Below the pieces are notes generated by a model. That model did no database searches. It saw only the letters and a program-made list of their open reading frames with translations, and was not told the DNA's origin. Positions 38,626 through 49,611 of a stretch of DNA of 64,000 nucleotides are shown one piece after another. How positions within the stretch are numbered: the first letter of the stretch is position 1; every line of letters begins with the position of its first letter. Source of the stretch: an uncultured Lachnospiraceae bacterium (GTDB taxonomy: Bacteria; Bacillota; Clostridia; Lachnospirales; Lachnospiraceae); contig CANQQG010000003.1 in the NCBI GenBank assembly GCA_947625875.1, positions 1 through 64,000 on the forward strand, written 5' to 3'. The position numbers and the translations under genes were made by a program.

Positions 38626-40227
38626 ATGTTGCTGGAATTTTTAGGCGCGGCGCATGAAGTTACGGGCAGCTGCCATTTTATCCAGTTTGCGGGAAAGCAT
38701 ATCCTTGTGGATTGCGGGATGGAACAGGGGCCGGATCTGTACGAGAACCAGGAGATACCGGTAAATGCCTCTGCGGTCGATTATGTGTTTGTGACGCATG
38801 CGCATATCGACCATTCCGGATTGCTGCCGCTGCTTTACAGCCGGGGGTTCCGCGGGCAGATCTATGCGACTAAGGCGACGAGCGAACTATGCAATATTAT
38901 GTTAAAGGACAGCGCGCATATCCAGATGTTTGAAGCGGAATGGCGCAACCGGAAGGCGATGCGGGCGGGTCGCCCCGCGGTGACGCCGCTTTATGATATG
39001 GACGATGCGATCGGCGTTCTGGAGCTTTTTGTGCCATGCGAGTACCATGCGAAGATCGACGTCTGCGAAGGGCTGTCTGTCCGGTTTGTGGATGCGGGGC
39101 ATCTGCTCGGCTCATCGAGCATTGAACTCTGGGTGACGGAAGATTCGGAGACAAAAAAACTGGTATTTTCCGGAGACCTCGGCAATGGGAACCGTCCGCT
39201 GATCAAAAATCCGGAGTATATCGAAGATGCGGATTATGTCATCATGGAGTCCACGTATGGCAATAAAATGCATACCATGCCGCCGGATTATGCGGTGAGC
39301 CTGGCGGAAGTCATTAAAGACACGTTTATCCGCGGCGGGAATGTCGTGATCCCCGCGTTTTCCGTCGGGCGTACACAGGAGATGCTTTATTTTCTGCGGC
39401 GTATTAAAACCGAGCATCTGCTGCCGGAATTTGAAGGGTTTGAGGTATACATAGACAGCCCGCTTTCTGTGGAGGCGACCAATATCTTCCATAAAAATAA
39501 TGCGGATTGCTTCAATGACGAGGCAATGGCGCTGGTAGAACAGGGGATCAATCCGATCCGCTTTGACGGTTTGAAAACATCGGTGACAAGTGATGAGTCG
39601 CGCAATATCAACTTTATTGAGAAACCGGTCGTCATTATTTCCGCGTCGGGCATGTGTGAGGCGGGGCGTATCCGCCATCATCTGAAGCATAATCTGTGGC
39701 GGAGCGACTCGACCATCCTGTTTGTCGGCTATCAGGTGCCGGGGACGCTCGGCAATGCGCTTTTAAACGGCGCGAAGGAGGTAAAGCTCTTTGGCGAGAC
39801 CGTCAGCGTGAATGCAAAGATCCTGAATCTGCCGGGCATCAGCGGCCATGCGGATATGGAACATCTGACAAAATGGGCGGGCGCGTTTAAAAAACCGCCG
39901 AAAAAAGTGTTTGTCGTACATGGGGAAGACGCCATTACGGATCATTTTGCAGAGCATCTGCATCAGACGCTCGGGTATGAGGCCGTTGCGCCGTACAGCG
40001 GGGATGTATTTGACCTTGCGACGGGCGAGCTGATCAAACAGGGCGTGCGCATTCGCAAGGAAGCGCCGTCAAAGACGCAAAAGGTCGCTTCGAATATATT
40101 TGCGCGGCTGCTTGCGGCAGGGGAACGCCTGCTTGGCGTTATCCATAAGCTGGAAGGGCGTCCGAATAAAGAACTTGCAAAATTTGCAGACCAGATCAAC
40201 GCGCTGTGTGATAAATGGAGCAGATAA
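38626..40227 (+). CDS. MBL-fold metallohydrolase with beta-CASP/RNA-specificity domain
   Basis: LGAAHEVTGSCHFI; VTHAHIDHSGLLPLL; FSGDLGNGNRPLI; SGHADMEHL. Confidence 0.9.
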   Translation: MLLEFLGAAHEVTGSCHFIQFAGKHILVDCGMEQGPDLYENQEIPVNASAVDYVFVTHAHIDHSGLLPLLYSRGFRGQIYATKATSELCNIMLKDSAHIQMFEAEWRNRKAMRAGRPAVTPLYDMDDAIGVLELFVPCEYHAKIDVCEGLSVRFVDAGHLLGSSSIELWVTEDSETKKLVFSGDLGNGNRPLIKNPEYIEDADYVIMESTYGNKMHTMPPDYAVSLAEVIKDTFIRGGNVVIPAFSVGRTQEMLYFLRRIKTEHLLPEFEGFEVYIDSPLSVEATNIFHKNNADCFNDEAMALVEQGINPIRFDGLKTSVTSDESRNINFIEKPVVIISASGMCEAGRIRHHLKHNLWRSDSTILFVGYQVPGTLGNALLNGAKEVKLFGETVSVNAKILNLPGISGHADMEHLTKWAGAFKKPPKKVFVVHGEDAITDHFAEHLHQTLGYEAVAPYSGDVFDLATGELIKQGVRIRKEAPSKTQKVASNIFARLLAAGERLLGVIHKLEGRPNKELAKFADQINALCDKWSR

Positions 40228-40250
40228 AATTCAGAATGCAAAGTAAATGC

Positions 40251-40290
40251 AGGGCTTCGCGGCGATTATGCCGCAAAGCCCTTAGTTTTT
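40251..40290. terminator. Bidirectional terminator
   Basis: AGGGCTTCGCGGC-gattat-GCCGCAAAGCCCTTAGTTTTT between convergent genes. Confidence 0.75.
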
Positions 40291-41072
40291 CAGGTCAGGG
40301 ACAGATAATTCTGCATACTTTTTAACGCGGATTTTTCCAGCCTTGAAACTTGCGCCTGTGAGATATGGATCTCTTCCGCCACTTCCATCTGGGTTTTCCC
40401 CTCAAAAAAACGGAGCCGGATAATATAATTTTCCCGTTCGTTCAGCCGTTTCATGGCGTCGGATAAAGACAGGGATTCGATCCATTTTGACTCTTTGTTT
40501 TTCTTGTCCGAGATCTGGTCCATGACGTATAAGGCGTCGCCGCCGTCCGTATAAACCGGTTCATACAGGCTGACCGGCGTCTGGATTGCGTCCAGCGCAA
40601 AGACGATCTCGGCCTTGGTCAGCCCCGCCTCTTCCGCGATTTCTTCCAGCGTGGGCTCCTGGCTGGATTTGCGTGATAAGACTTCTTTTGCGTGGATTGC
40701 TTTGTAGGCGTTATCGCGCAGGGAACGGGACACGCGTATGCTGTTATTGTCCCGCAGGTAGCGGCGCACTTCGCCGATGATCATTGGTACGGCATAAGTA
40801 GAAAATTTGACGCCCAGGGTGGGGTCAAAATTGTCAATGGATTTGATTAATCCGATGCATCCGATCTGGAACAGGTCGTCCACATTTTCGTGATGGTTGG
40901 AAAAGCGTTTGATAACGCTTAGCACAAGGCGCAGGTTGCCTTTGATGTATTGTTCTCTGGCCTCCCGGTCGCCTGCCTTGATCTTTTTAAATAATTCTTC
41001 TTTTTCCGATTCTTTTAATACAGGCAGCTTTGCAGTATTTACGCCGCAGATCTCAACTTTATAAACAGCCAT
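40290..41072 (-). CDS. sigG: RNA polymerase sporulation sigma factor SigG
   Basis: MAVYKVEICGVNTAKLPVLKESEKEELFKKIKAGDREAREQYIKGNLRLVLSVIKRF. Confidence 0.95.
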   Translation of the reverse strand: MAVYKVEICGVNTAKLPVLKESEKEELFKKIKAGDREAREQYIKGNLRLVLSVIKRFSNHHENVDDLFQIGCIGLIKSIDNFDPTLGVKFSTYAVPMIIGEVRRYLRDNNSIRVSRSLRDNAYKAIHAKEVLSRKSSQEPTLEEIAEEAGLTKAEIVFALDAIQTPVSLYEPVYTDGGDALYVMDQISDKKNKESKWIESLSLSDAMKRLNERENYIIRLRFFEGKTQMEVAEEIHISQAQVSRLEKSALKSMQNYLSLT

Positions 41073-41162
41073 TGTCAACCTCCGGATTTGATTCGATATA
41101 AATAATGATGTGCGGAAAGGAGAAAAATATTCACTGGAAATAAATGTGCGGCTGAAATGTTC

Positions 41163-41191
41163 TTGCATAACGGGGAAGTTTTTCATATAAT
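41163..41191 (+). promoter_or_regulatory. SigA promoter
   Basis: TTGCAT-17-TATAAT. Confidence 0.65.
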
Positions 41192-41226
41192 GAAAGAAAA
41201 ATCAAAAGTTTCAGGGGGAAAACGGC

Positions 41227-41502
41227 ATGAAAAAAACATCGGCAGGATCCATGGAAGAGGTGTCTTTTACCTATACCGGCATTTTGCGGAAAGGGAAAGA
41301 GAAAATTGTCCGTTTCCGCTTTGCGCGTAATGGCGAGCGGGATTACGCGGAGGGCGTGATCCCCGGCGGGCGCATTGAAACGTCGAAAGGCTTTACGCAG
41401 GAGGAGCTGGCGTCCCTGCGGTTTTATCTGAAAACAAATGAAGCGGAGATCATGCAGAAGGCAAAAGAGATATCAGGGCTGCGCGGTTTTTTGCGCGGAT
41501 AA
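41227..41502 (+). CDS. Small hypothetical protein
   Basis: 91 aa, promoter and start present; no family recognised. Confidence 0.6.
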   Translation: MKKTSAGSMEEVSFTYTGILRKGKEKIVRFRFARNGERDYAEGVIPGGRIETSKGFTQEELASLRFYLKTNEAEIMQKAKEISGLRGFLRG

Positions 41503-41630
41503 GAAAAAATTAAGAAAATCTTAAACATTTCCCTCATTGGAACTTAATAAAAAATCCGTTACAATGTGTTTATGATCGATCATGGCGCAGGTAACGGATT
41601 TTTTCTGCCTGCAGGAAAATGGAGGAAATT

Positions 41631-42320
41631 ATGTACAATATACTGGTTTGTGATGATGAAAGGGATATCGTATCCGCGATCCGGATCTATCTGACCGGGG
41701 ATGGCTATCGGGTGTTTGAAGCATATGACGGCGTCCAGGCGCTGGAGGTCATGCGGCGGGAAGAGATCCATCTTGTCTTAATGGATATTATGATGCCGAA
41801 TATGGACGGCATTGCGGCAATGCTGAAGATCCGGGAAAGGAGCAATGTGCCTGTCATTCTGCTTACGGCAAAAAGCGAGGATACGGATAAAGTCCTCGGG
41901 CTGACCGTCGGGGCGGACGACTATGTGACAAAGCCGTTTAACCCGGTGGAACTGCAGGCAAGGGTGCGCTCGCAGCTGCGGCGCTATATGCAGCTTGGCG
42001 GCGGGACGCGGCAGGGCGGTAGGCTCTGCATTGGCGGCATTGAGCTGGACAACAAGGCCAAGACGGTGACGTTAGACGGGGAGGACGTCGCGGTGACGCG
42101 TACGGAATATGATATCTTAAAGCTATTGATGGAACATCCGGGGCAGGTGTTTTCCCCGGCCGAGATCTATCAGGAGGTCTGGAAGGATGTGTCCATCGGC
42201 ACAGAAAATACAGTGGCGGTACATATCCGGCACCTGCGTGAAAAAATAGAATACGACCCGGCGCAGCCGCGATATTTAAAAGTCGTCTGGGGACGGGGCT
42301 ATAAAATGGAAGGAGTGTAA
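41631..42320 (+). CDS. OmpR-family response regulator
   Basis: MYNILVCDDERDIVSAIRIYLTGDGYRVFEA; winged helix GRGYKMEGV. Confidence 0.93.
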   Translation: MYNILVCDDERDIVSAIRIYLTGDGYRVFEAYDGVQALEVMRREEIHLVLMDIMMPNMDGIAAMLKIRERSNVPVILLTAKSEDTDKVLGLTVGADDYVTKPFNPVELQARVRSQLRRYMQLGGGTRQGGRLCIGGIELDNKAKTVTLDGEDVAVTRTEYDILKLLMEHPGQVFSPAEIYQEVWKDVSIGTENTVAVHIRHLREKIEYDPAQPRYLKVVWGRGYKMEGV

Positions 42321-42323
42321 AAG

Positions 42324-44873
42324 ATGAAAAATAGAAAGACGGGGACGGCGCAGAAGGTGACAGCGGGCGTATTGTTTGTCGTCAGTGTGGCGGTGTTCGC
42401 TCTGAGCGTGGCGCTTTTAGTGTTTTTTGATGCGGAGGGCGTATACCGGATGAACAAGTCGGAAATGCTCTCGCAGGGGTATGGCAAGGTCTGCGATAAT
42501 TATTCGGTGGTTGCGCTTTCGGATTATCAGGATGATTTTGCCGCAGAAGAGCTTGCGGATACAAATTTCCGTTACCGGATATTTAAAGTCGGAAAAAACG
42601 GAAATCCGGAGGGAAAAAGCCTGACGTCGAATTTTCAGAGCGGGGCGGATACGGCGCATCTGCATACTTATCGGGCGGATATCCATGGACAGACAGAGTT
42701 CCGGTGCGGGGATGATGTGACGGATTATTTTGGCATTTATGATGCTGCCACTGTGATCGATGCGTCTTACGCGCCGGAAGAGTATATCTATAACCGCAAC
42801 AGGCAGAGCCTGTATATCCGTTCCGGCAATAAGCTGTTTCTCGTGCCGGAGGAGTGGATCCTTTTGAATATCGCAAATGGCGGGATGCAGCATTACCAGC
42901 TCGATAATAAGCGGCTGAATACGCGGACGGGAACGTGGCTGGAACCGGATATGGATGTGCAGCTGTATGAGCAGGATCCGTTATGCCTGACCATGCAGAA
43001 TATTACGATTGTAAATGACCGGGAATTTCCGGCGCTTGGGGAGGTTTCGGAGCATCCGCTCGACCGCATCCAGGACGGGTATCTCCATGTGTATGAGGAA
43101 AGTTATGAATCGGCGGTCTCCTATGTCGTTGAGTCTTATGTAAAGCTGCCATTGGAGGGGGACAGTTCTTATGCCGGCGGCGATATGTTTGTCCAGATGC
43201 GCATTCTGGTCGACTGGGCATACCGGCTCCGGTATCCGGTGATCGCGGCCGTCATCCTGTCCCTGTTGTTTGGGATTGCGGCATTTGTATATTTAATGTA
43301 TGCGGCGGGACGCCATAAGGGGTTTGACGGCGTCCATGCGGTTTTGCTGGATAAATGCCCGCCGGATCTTTATCTGGCATGTGTTCTGGCGCTGGAAATG
43401 CTGCTTATTATGCTGCTTTCTGCGGTCGGATATCATTACGGCGATGCGTTTACGCATGTCTCGTATCTGCTCTTTTTAAGCTGCGGGGGCGTGATCGGCA
43501 TTTTGGCGGCGCTGCTGTTTTGCATGAGCTTTGCGGTGAACTTAAAGCTTGGGAAATGGTGGCGGAAAACGCTCGTGTTTATCCTCTGCCGGAAGGCGTG
43601 GCGTGGGATGAAAAGGGCGTGGGCGTATTTTTGCACACTGCTGTCCGGCGTGCGGCTTTTCTGGAAGGTATGGCTCGTGTTCGGCGCGCTGGCGTTTGCG
43701 GAACTTGTCGCCATGGCCAGTATGCTGTGGGTGGACGAGGAAATGCTTTTGATCTTCTTTTTCTTTAAAGGCTGCCTGTTTGTGCTGGTCAGCATCGCGC
43801 TGCAGCAGATGGAAAAACTAAAGCGCGGCGCACAGCGGATCGCGGGCGGGGAATTAAATTATAAGATCAATACGGATAAAATGATATCGGACTTAAAGGA
43901 GCATGGGGAATGCTTAAACAGCATCGGGCTCGGGATCGCGGACGCCGTAAATGAACGCTTAAAAAGCGAACGGTTTAAGACGGAGCTGATCACAAATGTA
44001 TCGCATGATATAAAAACGCCGCTGACGTCGATCATTAATTACGTGGATCTGCTGCAGAAAGAGCCGATGGAGAGTGAGGCGGCAAAAAATTATATTGAGG
44101 TGCTGCAGCGGCAGTCCGCGCGCCTGAAAAAGCTGATCGAGGATCTGATGGAGGCGTCGAAAGCCTCGACCGGAAACCTGACGGTCTTCATGGAGCAGTG
44201 CGATACGGGCGTGATGCTCGTGCAGACAGTTGGCGAATATGAGGAGCGCCTGCTGGAAAAGGAGCTTGAGCTGGTGATCCAATATCCGGAGGAGCAGATT
44301 TTTATTGAAGCGGACAACCGGCATCTTTGGCGGGTGTTTGACAACCTGATGAATAATATCTGCAAATATGCGCAGCCGCATACGAGGGCTTATATCAATC
44401 TGGAACGGAAGGACGACCTGGCGGTCATCACGCTCCGCAACATCTCCCACAGCCAGCTCAATATCAGCAGCGAGGAGCTGATGGAGCGGTTTGTGCGCGG
44501 CGACAGTTCCCGCAATACGGAAGGGAGCGGGCTGGGGCTGTCGATCGCAAGGAGCCTGACGGAGCTGATGAACGGGAGCCTGGAGCTGGTCATTGACGGC
44601 GATTTATTTAAGGTCATCCTTGCGTTTCCGGTATACGGGACGGACGCCGCTGTGCCGCAGGCAGCGGCCAAAGCGGCGGAGAAACCGGAAGAGGCGGAGA
44701 AAAAAGAGGGGATTGCGTTTATGGCTGTAAAGGCGGCGGGGACGCAGGCGCGCCGGTTCGGAGACGGCGTCCGCAGGCGCGTCAGACGTTTTTTTAAACG
44801 CCTTGGCAGATTTTTTAAAGGCGTAAAAATGGCGGCTGCAAGTATGGATGAGCCGGATGAAAAAAATGATTGA
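42324..44873 (+). CDS. Sensor histidine kinase (multi-TM, HAMP-like, HisKA/HATPase)
   Basis: ELITNVSHDIKTPLTSIINYVDLLQ; RGDSSRNTEGSGLGLSIA; Arg/Lys-rich C-terminal tail. Confidence 0.92.
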   Translation: MKNRKTGTAQKVTAGVLFVVSVAVFALSVALLVFFDAEGVYRMNKSEMLSQGYGKVCDNYSVVALSDYQDDFAAEELADTNFRYRIFKVGKNGNPEGKSLTSNFQSGADTAHLHTYRADIHGQTEFRCGDDVTDYFGIYDAATVIDASYAPEEYIYNRNRQSLYIRSGNKLFLVPEEWILLNIANGGMQHYQLDNKRLNTRTGTWLEPDMDVQLYEQDPLCLTMQNITIVNDREFPALGEVSEHPLDRIQDGYLHVYEESYESAVSYVVESYVKLPLEGDSSYAGGDMFVQMRILVDWAYRLRYPVIAAVILSLLFGIAAFVYLMYAAGRHKGFDGVHAVLLDKCPPDLYLACVLALEMLLIMLLSAVGYHYGDAFTHVSYLLFLSCGGVIGILAALLFCMSFAVNLKLGKWWRKTLVFILCRKAWRGMKRAWAYFCTLLSGVRLFWKVWLVFGALAFAELVAMASMLWVDEEMLLIFFFFKGCLFVLVSIALQQMEKLKRGAQRIAGGELNYKINTDKMISDLKEHGECLNSIGLGIADAVNERLKSERFKTELITNVSHDIKTPLTSIINYVDLLQKEPMESEAAKNYIEVLQRQSARLKKLIEDLMEASKASTGNLTVFMEQCDTGVMLVQTVGEYEERLLEKELELVIQYPEEQIFIEADNRHLWRVFDNLMNNICKYAQPHTRAYINLERKDDLAVITLRNISHSQLNISSEELMERFVRGDSSRNTEGSGLGLSIARSLTELMNGSLELVIDGDLFKVILAFPVYGTDAAVPQAAAKAAEKPEEAEKKEGIAFMAVKAAGTQARRFGDGVRRRVRRFFKRLGRFFKGVKMAAASMDEPDEKND

Positions 44874-44933
44874 ATTTTATGATAAGGCAGCAGGTTAAGA
44901 AGAAAGACATACGCATTTTTTCACATCATAGCC

Positions 44934-44962
44934 TTGAAGATACGTGTTATACGTGTTACAAT
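44934..44962 (+). promoter_or_regulatory. hicAB promoter with tandem TACGTGTTA repeats
   Basis: TTGAAG-17-TACAAT; TACGTGTTA/TACGTGTTA within the spacer. Confidence 0.6.
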
Positions 44963-44985
44963 GTGTTTATCAGGGAGGGCAGGAC

Positions 44986-45162
44986 ATGAAAGACAAAGAA
45001 TTACTCAAATTGCTAAAGAAAAATGGATGGGAAGTAAAGCGTATAAATGGAAGCCATCATATTATGCAAAAAGGCGATCAAATTGAAACGATACCCATCC
45101 ATGGGAAGGACGTTCCTGCCGGCTTACTGAATGCGATATTAAAAAGAACAGGGTTGAAATAG
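44986..45162 (+). CDS. hicA: HicA-type toxin
   Basis: LLKKNGWEVKRINGSHHIMQKGDQIETIPIHGKDVPAGLLNAILKRTG. Confidence 0.92.
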   Translation: MKDKELLKLLKKNGWEVKRINGSHHIMQKGDQIETIPIHGKDVPAGLLNAILKRTGLK

Positions 45163-45190
45163 ACTGCCCTGCAAATAAGGAGGTAATGGT

Positions 45191-45574
45191 ATGTTGTTGG
45201 TTTATCCTGCTGTCTTTCACAAAGAGAGCGACGCTTTCTGGGTTGAATTTCCGGATCTGCAAGGGTGCCAGACATATGGCTGCAGCATTAATGAAACGAT
45301 GGAATATGCGCAGGAAGCTCTGGCAGGCTATGTTCTTACTCTGTTGGAGGAAGGCCGCCCGGTTCCGGCTCCATCTGATATTTCTGCGGTTATGCATGAC
45401 GAAGAAAGTTTTGTGACCTTTGTGTCTTGCGATATCAACCAATACAAAGATGCAAAAGCGGTAAAGAAAACACTGACCATACCCGCGTGGCTGAATGATC
45501 GCGCTGTGTCAATGGGCGTTAATTTTTCCCAGACGCTTCAGGAAGCGCTTATGCAAAAGCTGCAGGTCAAATAG
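45191..45574 (+). CDS. hicB: HicB-type antitoxin
   Basis: YPAVFHKESDAFWVEFPDLQGCQTYGCSINETMEYAQEALAGYV plus C-terminal RHH-like helix region. Confidence 0.92.
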   Translation: MLLVYPAVFHKESDAFWVEFPDLQGCQTYGCSINETMEYAQEALAGYVLTLLEEGRPVPAPSDISAVMHDEESFVTFVSCDINQYKDAKAVKKTLTIPAWLNDRAVSMGVNFSQTLQEALMQKLQVK

Positions 45575-45691
45575 CAAAATGATAATGGATTTCCCGCAAA
45601 ACATTGACATTTGCTGTAATGCGTGCTTAAATAAAAAAGGCAAAAATCCGTACGCGGTGCGGATGCCTGGAAAGTGGAGGTTTAAGCAGGT

Positions 45692-46720
45692 ATGAAGAAA
45701 AAAATTGCAGCATTGGCGCTCGCGGCGATGTCGCTTGCGGCATTCGCGGGCTGCGGGAGAGCGCAGGAAACAAAAACAGAGGGAGGCAAAGCTTATAAGA
45801 TCGGAATCGTACAGTTTGTAGACGACGCTTCGTTAAACCAGATTGAAAAAGCGGTAGAAGCCGAGCTGGACGCAAAGGGGAAAGAGCTTGGCGTTACGTT
45901 TGATTATTCGGATTATGTGTTTAACGGGCAGGCGGACGCTACGACATTGAATCAGATCGGGGCGGAGCTTGTCGCGGATAAAGTGGATGCGATCGTTGCG
46001 ATCGCGACGCCTGCCGCGCAGGTTATGCAAAATGCGGTTGACGGGACGGATATCCCGCTGATTTTCTCCGCCGTCAGCGATCCGATTACGGCGGGGCTTG
46101 TGGAGGATCTGGAAAAACCGGGCGTGAACATTACCGGCACATCGGACGCGCTGGACACAGATGCGATCTTCAATCTGATGTTTGCGGCGGATCCGGAGAT
46201 AACGTCCGTCGGATTGCTGTATGACAAGAGCCAGGACGCCTCGACAAAAGCGATTGAAGAGGCAAAGGCGTATTGCGCGGACAAAGGCGTGGAGGTCGTG
46301 GAAAAGACAGGGACGACCAATAATGAGATCGTGCTTGCGGCGGATGCGCTTGCGGCGGCGGGCGTGGACGCGGTTTTTACGCCGTCCGATAATACGATCA
46401 TGACGGCGGAGCTTGCGATTTATGAAAAATTCCTCGACGCAAAGATCCCGCATTACGGCGGCGCGGACTCCTTCGCCTTAAACGGCGCGTTCCTCGGATA
46501 CGGCGTAAACTATGAAGACCTCGGGACGGCGACCGCGGATATGGTTTCGGACGTCGTTGTAAACGGCGCGGATCCTGCGCAGACGGCGGTGCAGCATCTG
46601 GACAACGGCATCGCGACGGTCAATACGGAGACTGCTGATGCGATCGGGCTGGATTACAGTATGTTTTCGGATATGTGCGCAAAGCTGGTGGAGACAAAGA
46701 CCGCGGAAGAGTTTGAATAA
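45692..46720 (+). CDS. ABC transporter substrate-binding lipoprotein (TrpX/ABC_sub_bind type)
   Basis: Lipobox LAAFAGC; IGIVQFVDDASLNQIEKAVEAELDAKG. Confidence 0.9.
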   Translation: MKKKIAALALAAMSLAAFAGCGRAQETKTEGGKAYKIGIVQFVDDASLNQIEKAVEAELDAKGKELGVTFDYSDYVFNGQADATTLNQIGAELVADKVDAIVAIATPAAQVMQNAVDGTDIPLIFSAVSDPITAGLVEDLEKPGVNITGTSDALDTDAIFNLMFAADPEITSVGLLYDKSQDASTKAIEEAKAYCADKGVEVVEKTGTTNNEIVLAADALAAAGVDAVFTPSDNTIMTAELAIYEKFLDAKIPHYGGADSFALNGAFLGYGVNYEDLGTATADMVSDVVVNGADPAQTAVQHLDNGIATVNTETADAIGLDYSMFSDMCAKLVETKTAEEFE

Positions 46721-46726
46721 GGAAGA

Positions 46727-46768
46727 TGGGCTGGAAAGTGCCTGGATTGGCTTTTTCCAGCTCATTTT
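46727..46768 (+). terminator. Terminator after substrate-binding protein gene
   Basis: GGGCTGGAAA..TTTTTCCAGCTCATTTTTT. Confidence 0.72.
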
Positions 46769-46877
46769 TTGCCGTCCGGAATTGCGCTCTTTCTGATTTC
46801 GGTTGATTCTGAAAAAAGGTTATGATAAACTCAGGTTAAGATAAACCAGACTTCGTACATCAAGGAGGAAAAGCAGG

Positions 46878-48656
46878 ATGAAGAGTGTAAGGACGCTGCT
46901 GCTTACGGTAAATATCATACTTGTCGTGACCGTAGCGGCGGCAATCGGCGGGACGGCGCGCAACGCCATGAAAAAGCAGATCCGGACGTCGCTGGATATG
47001 TATCGGGAAACGCTTTATAAAGGCTATGACGATGCAGTGGAATATCAGGTGCAGAACGTCATAACGCTCCTGGAAGGCATTTACGGGCGCCATCAGGCGG
47101 GCGAACTGACGGAGGAAGCGGCAAAGAAGGAGGCCATCGCCTGTGTAAAGTCGCTGCGTTACGGAGACGACGACAGCGGCTATTTCTGGATCGACGGCCT
47201 GGACTACATACTTGTTGCGCACCCGATTCTGGAAGAGGACGAGGGGACGAACCGCTATGAGCTGGAGGACCAGAATGGCGTAAAGATTGTGCAGGAGATC
47301 CTCTCTGTGGCACAGGCTTCTGCGGAAGGCGGTTTTAACGAATTTTATTTTACAAAGGCGGACGGCGTGACGGTTGCGCCGAAACGGGCGTATTCGATGC
47401 TTTTTGAGCCATGGGGCTGGGTGGTCAGCACAGGGAATTATATTGACGACATAGAAGCGGAATATGCAAAAAAAGAGGTGGAACTGAATGCAAAGCTTGA
47501 CCGGCAGGTGCAGATGACAAACCTCTGTACGGCGTGTATGCTCGTTTTGTCCATACTCGTGACGGTTGTCTATGCAACGGCGTTTACCAGGCCCCTGCGG
47601 GAAATACGCGACCTGGCGATGCGGCTGTCGGAATGTGATTTTTCACAGTCGCTGAGCTTAAAGAGGAAAAACGAGTTCGGCCAGACGGCGCGGACATTAA
47701 ATTTTGCGCAGGAAAACCTGCAGTCCTATATCCATGACGTGTCAAGGCAGCTTGGCGAGATGGCGGCGGGAAATTTTGACGTCCATGCGGAAGTGGAATA
47801 TCAGGGCGAGTTCGAGAAGATCCATCTCTCTCTGGAAAAGATCGTATCGTCCATGAATACGGTGCTTTTAAATATCCATCGGTCTGCGGAGCAGGTTTCC
47901 ATGGGAGCGCAGCAGGTGTCGGACGGCACACAGCAGCTTGCCTCGGCGACCGTAGAGCAGGCGGCGAGCATACAGGAAGTGTCGCAGCGCATGGGAAAGA
48001 TTTCCGAGCAGGCGCAGCATAATTCGGGCAACGCCGAAGACGCAAAGGAATTTGCGGTGCAGACAAAAGCGTATATTGAGACCGGGAAAGAGCGGATGCA
48101 GGAGTTAATGGACGCGATCCACGATATCTCAGAGGCTTCTGACAGCATCGAAAAGATCATAAAAAGCATTGACGACATCGCGTTCCAGACGAATCTGCTT
48201 GCCCTGAACGCGGCGGTCGAGGCTTCCCATGCGGGCGACCTCGGAAAAGGCTTTTCTGTCGTCGCGGATGAAGTGCGCAACCTTGCGGAAAAAGCCAGCC
48301 AGTCGGCGAGCGATACGCAGGAGCTGATCGAAAACTGCCTGCGCGCGGTCGACAGGGGCACAGAGCTTGCGGAGGAGATGGAGACGGCGCTGAACGCGAT
48401 CGTAGAGAAAAACAAGGCGACGCGCCTGCTTGTGACGGAGATTGCGGAGGAGTCCCGGAAACAGGCGCAGGAATCCGAGTATATCAATGAGCAGATCGGC
48501 GCGGTGGCCGGGGTGACGCAGACAAATTCGGCGACCGTAGAGGAGAGCGCCGCTTCCAGCGAGGTATTGAGCCAGCAGGCGGAAGCGATGAAAAACCTTG
48601 CGGGGCAGTTCCGTTTGAGCGGCAGTCCGTCCGGAACCGGCGAATTAGGAGCATAA
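46878..48656 (+). CDS. Methyl-accepting chemotaxis protein (sCache_2-like, HAMP, MA)
   Basis: [29 protein letters not shown] (Cache); [43 protein letters not shown]. Confidence 0.94.
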   Translation: MKSVRTLLLTVNIILVVTVAAAIGGTARNAMKKQIRTSLDMYRETLYKGYDDAVEYQVQNVITLLEGIYGRHQAGELTEEAAKKEAIACVKSLRYGDDDSGYFWIDGLDYILVAHPILEEDEGTNRYELEDQNGVKIVQEILSVAQASAEGGFNEFYFTKADGVTVAPKRAYSMLFEPWGWVVSTGNYIDDIEAEYAKKEVELNAKLDRQVQMTNLCTACMLVLSILVTVVYATAFTRPLREIRDLAMRLSECDFSQSLSLKRKNEFGQTARTLNFAQENLQSYIHDVSRQLGEMAAGNFDVHAEVEYQGEFEKIHLSLEKIVSSMNTVLLNIHRSAEQVSMGAQQVSDGTQQLASATVEQAASIQEVSQRMGKISEQAQHNSGNAEDAKEFAVQTKAYIETGKERMQELMDAIHDISEASDSIEKIIKSIDDIAFQTNLLALNAAVEASHAGDLGKGFSVVADEVRNLAEKASQSASDTQELIENCLRAVDRGTELAEEMETALNAIVEKNKATRLLVTEIAEESRKQAQESEYINEQIGAVAGVTQTNSATVEESAASSEVLSQQAEAMKNLAGQFRLSGSPSGTGELGA

Positions 48657-48675
48657 TATTTCAGGAGGAGTTGGC

Positions 48676-49605
48676 ATGGGATCTATTTTTACGGTATCCA
48701 TCGTGCAGAGCGCGCTGGAGCTTGGCTGTATTTATTCGCTTGTCGCGCTTGCGCTGTTTGTCTCGTATTCATTATTAAATATTGCGGACCTGACGACGGA
48801 CGGCTGTTTCACGCTCGGCTGTTCGGTGGGGGCGATGGTCACTCTGGCGGGGCATCCGCTGCTTGCGTTGTTTGCGGCATTGATCGCGGGCGCGCTGGCG
48901 GGTTCTGTCACCGCTTTTTTGCAGACAAAAATGGGCGTGGAATCTATCCTTGCCGGGATTATTGTAAATACGGGGCTGTATACCGTCAATATCGCGGTGA
49001 TGGGATTTTCTTCCAATGTGAATCTGTTCCGGTGTGAATCGATCTTTACCTATGCAAAAGAACAGATTCCGACGGAATGGTATAATCTGATTGTCGTGCT
49101 GGTGATCGTCGGCATTTCCAGCGCGCTGCTGGCGCTGTTTTTAAACACAAGGCTCGGGCTGTCCATCCGGGCGACGGGCAACAACGCGGATATGGTGCGC
49201 GCTTCCAGCATCAATCCGGGCTTTACCGTTACGGTGGGGCTTTGCGTGGCGAATGCGCTGACCGGGCTTTCCGGGGCAGCGCTCGCGCAGTACCAGAAAT
49301 CCTGCGACATCAATCTGGGAACCGGAATGGTGACGATCGCGCTTGCCAGCCTGATTATCGGGGAGACGCTGATCGGTTCCGGCTCCATGCTGCGGCGGAT
49401 CATCGGCGTTGTGCTTGGCAGCTGCCTGTACCGGTTTATCGTGGCAGTCGCGCTGCGCATGAATGTTCCGGCGGAGTGCTTAAAGCTGGTGTCCGCCATT
49501 ATCGTTGCCGTAGCGATCGCATTCCCGCATCTGAAAAAATCGGCGGCGTTTACTAAGCAGAAAATGTCTGCGAAAAATAAAAGCGGCAGTCAGGGAGGGG
49601 TGTGA
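48676..49605 (+). CDS. ABC transporter permease (TrpY-like)
   Basis: LELGCIYSLVALALFVSYSLLNIADLTTDGCFTLG. Confidence 0.9.
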   Translation: MGSIFTVSIVQSALELGCIYSLVALALFVSYSLLNIADLTTDGCFTLGCSVGAMVTLAGHPLLALFAALIAGALAGSVTAFLQTKMGVESILAGIIVNTGLYTVNIAVMGFSSNVNLFRCESIFTYAKEQIPTEWYNLIVVLVIVGISSALLALFLNTRLGLSIRATGNNADMVRASSINPGFTVTVGLCVANALTGLSGAALAQYQKSCDINLGTGMVTIALASLIIGETLIGSGSMLRRIIGVVLGSCLYRFIVAVALRMNVPAECLKLVSAIIVAVAIAFPHLKKSAAFTKQKMSAKNKSGSQGGV

Positions 49606-49611
49606 CGCATC

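Noticed and set aside
44986-45574. HicAB considered as a novel toxin-antitoxin or defence system
   Set aside because: Both proteins match the well-described HicA/HicB families; only the operator is reported as a finding.
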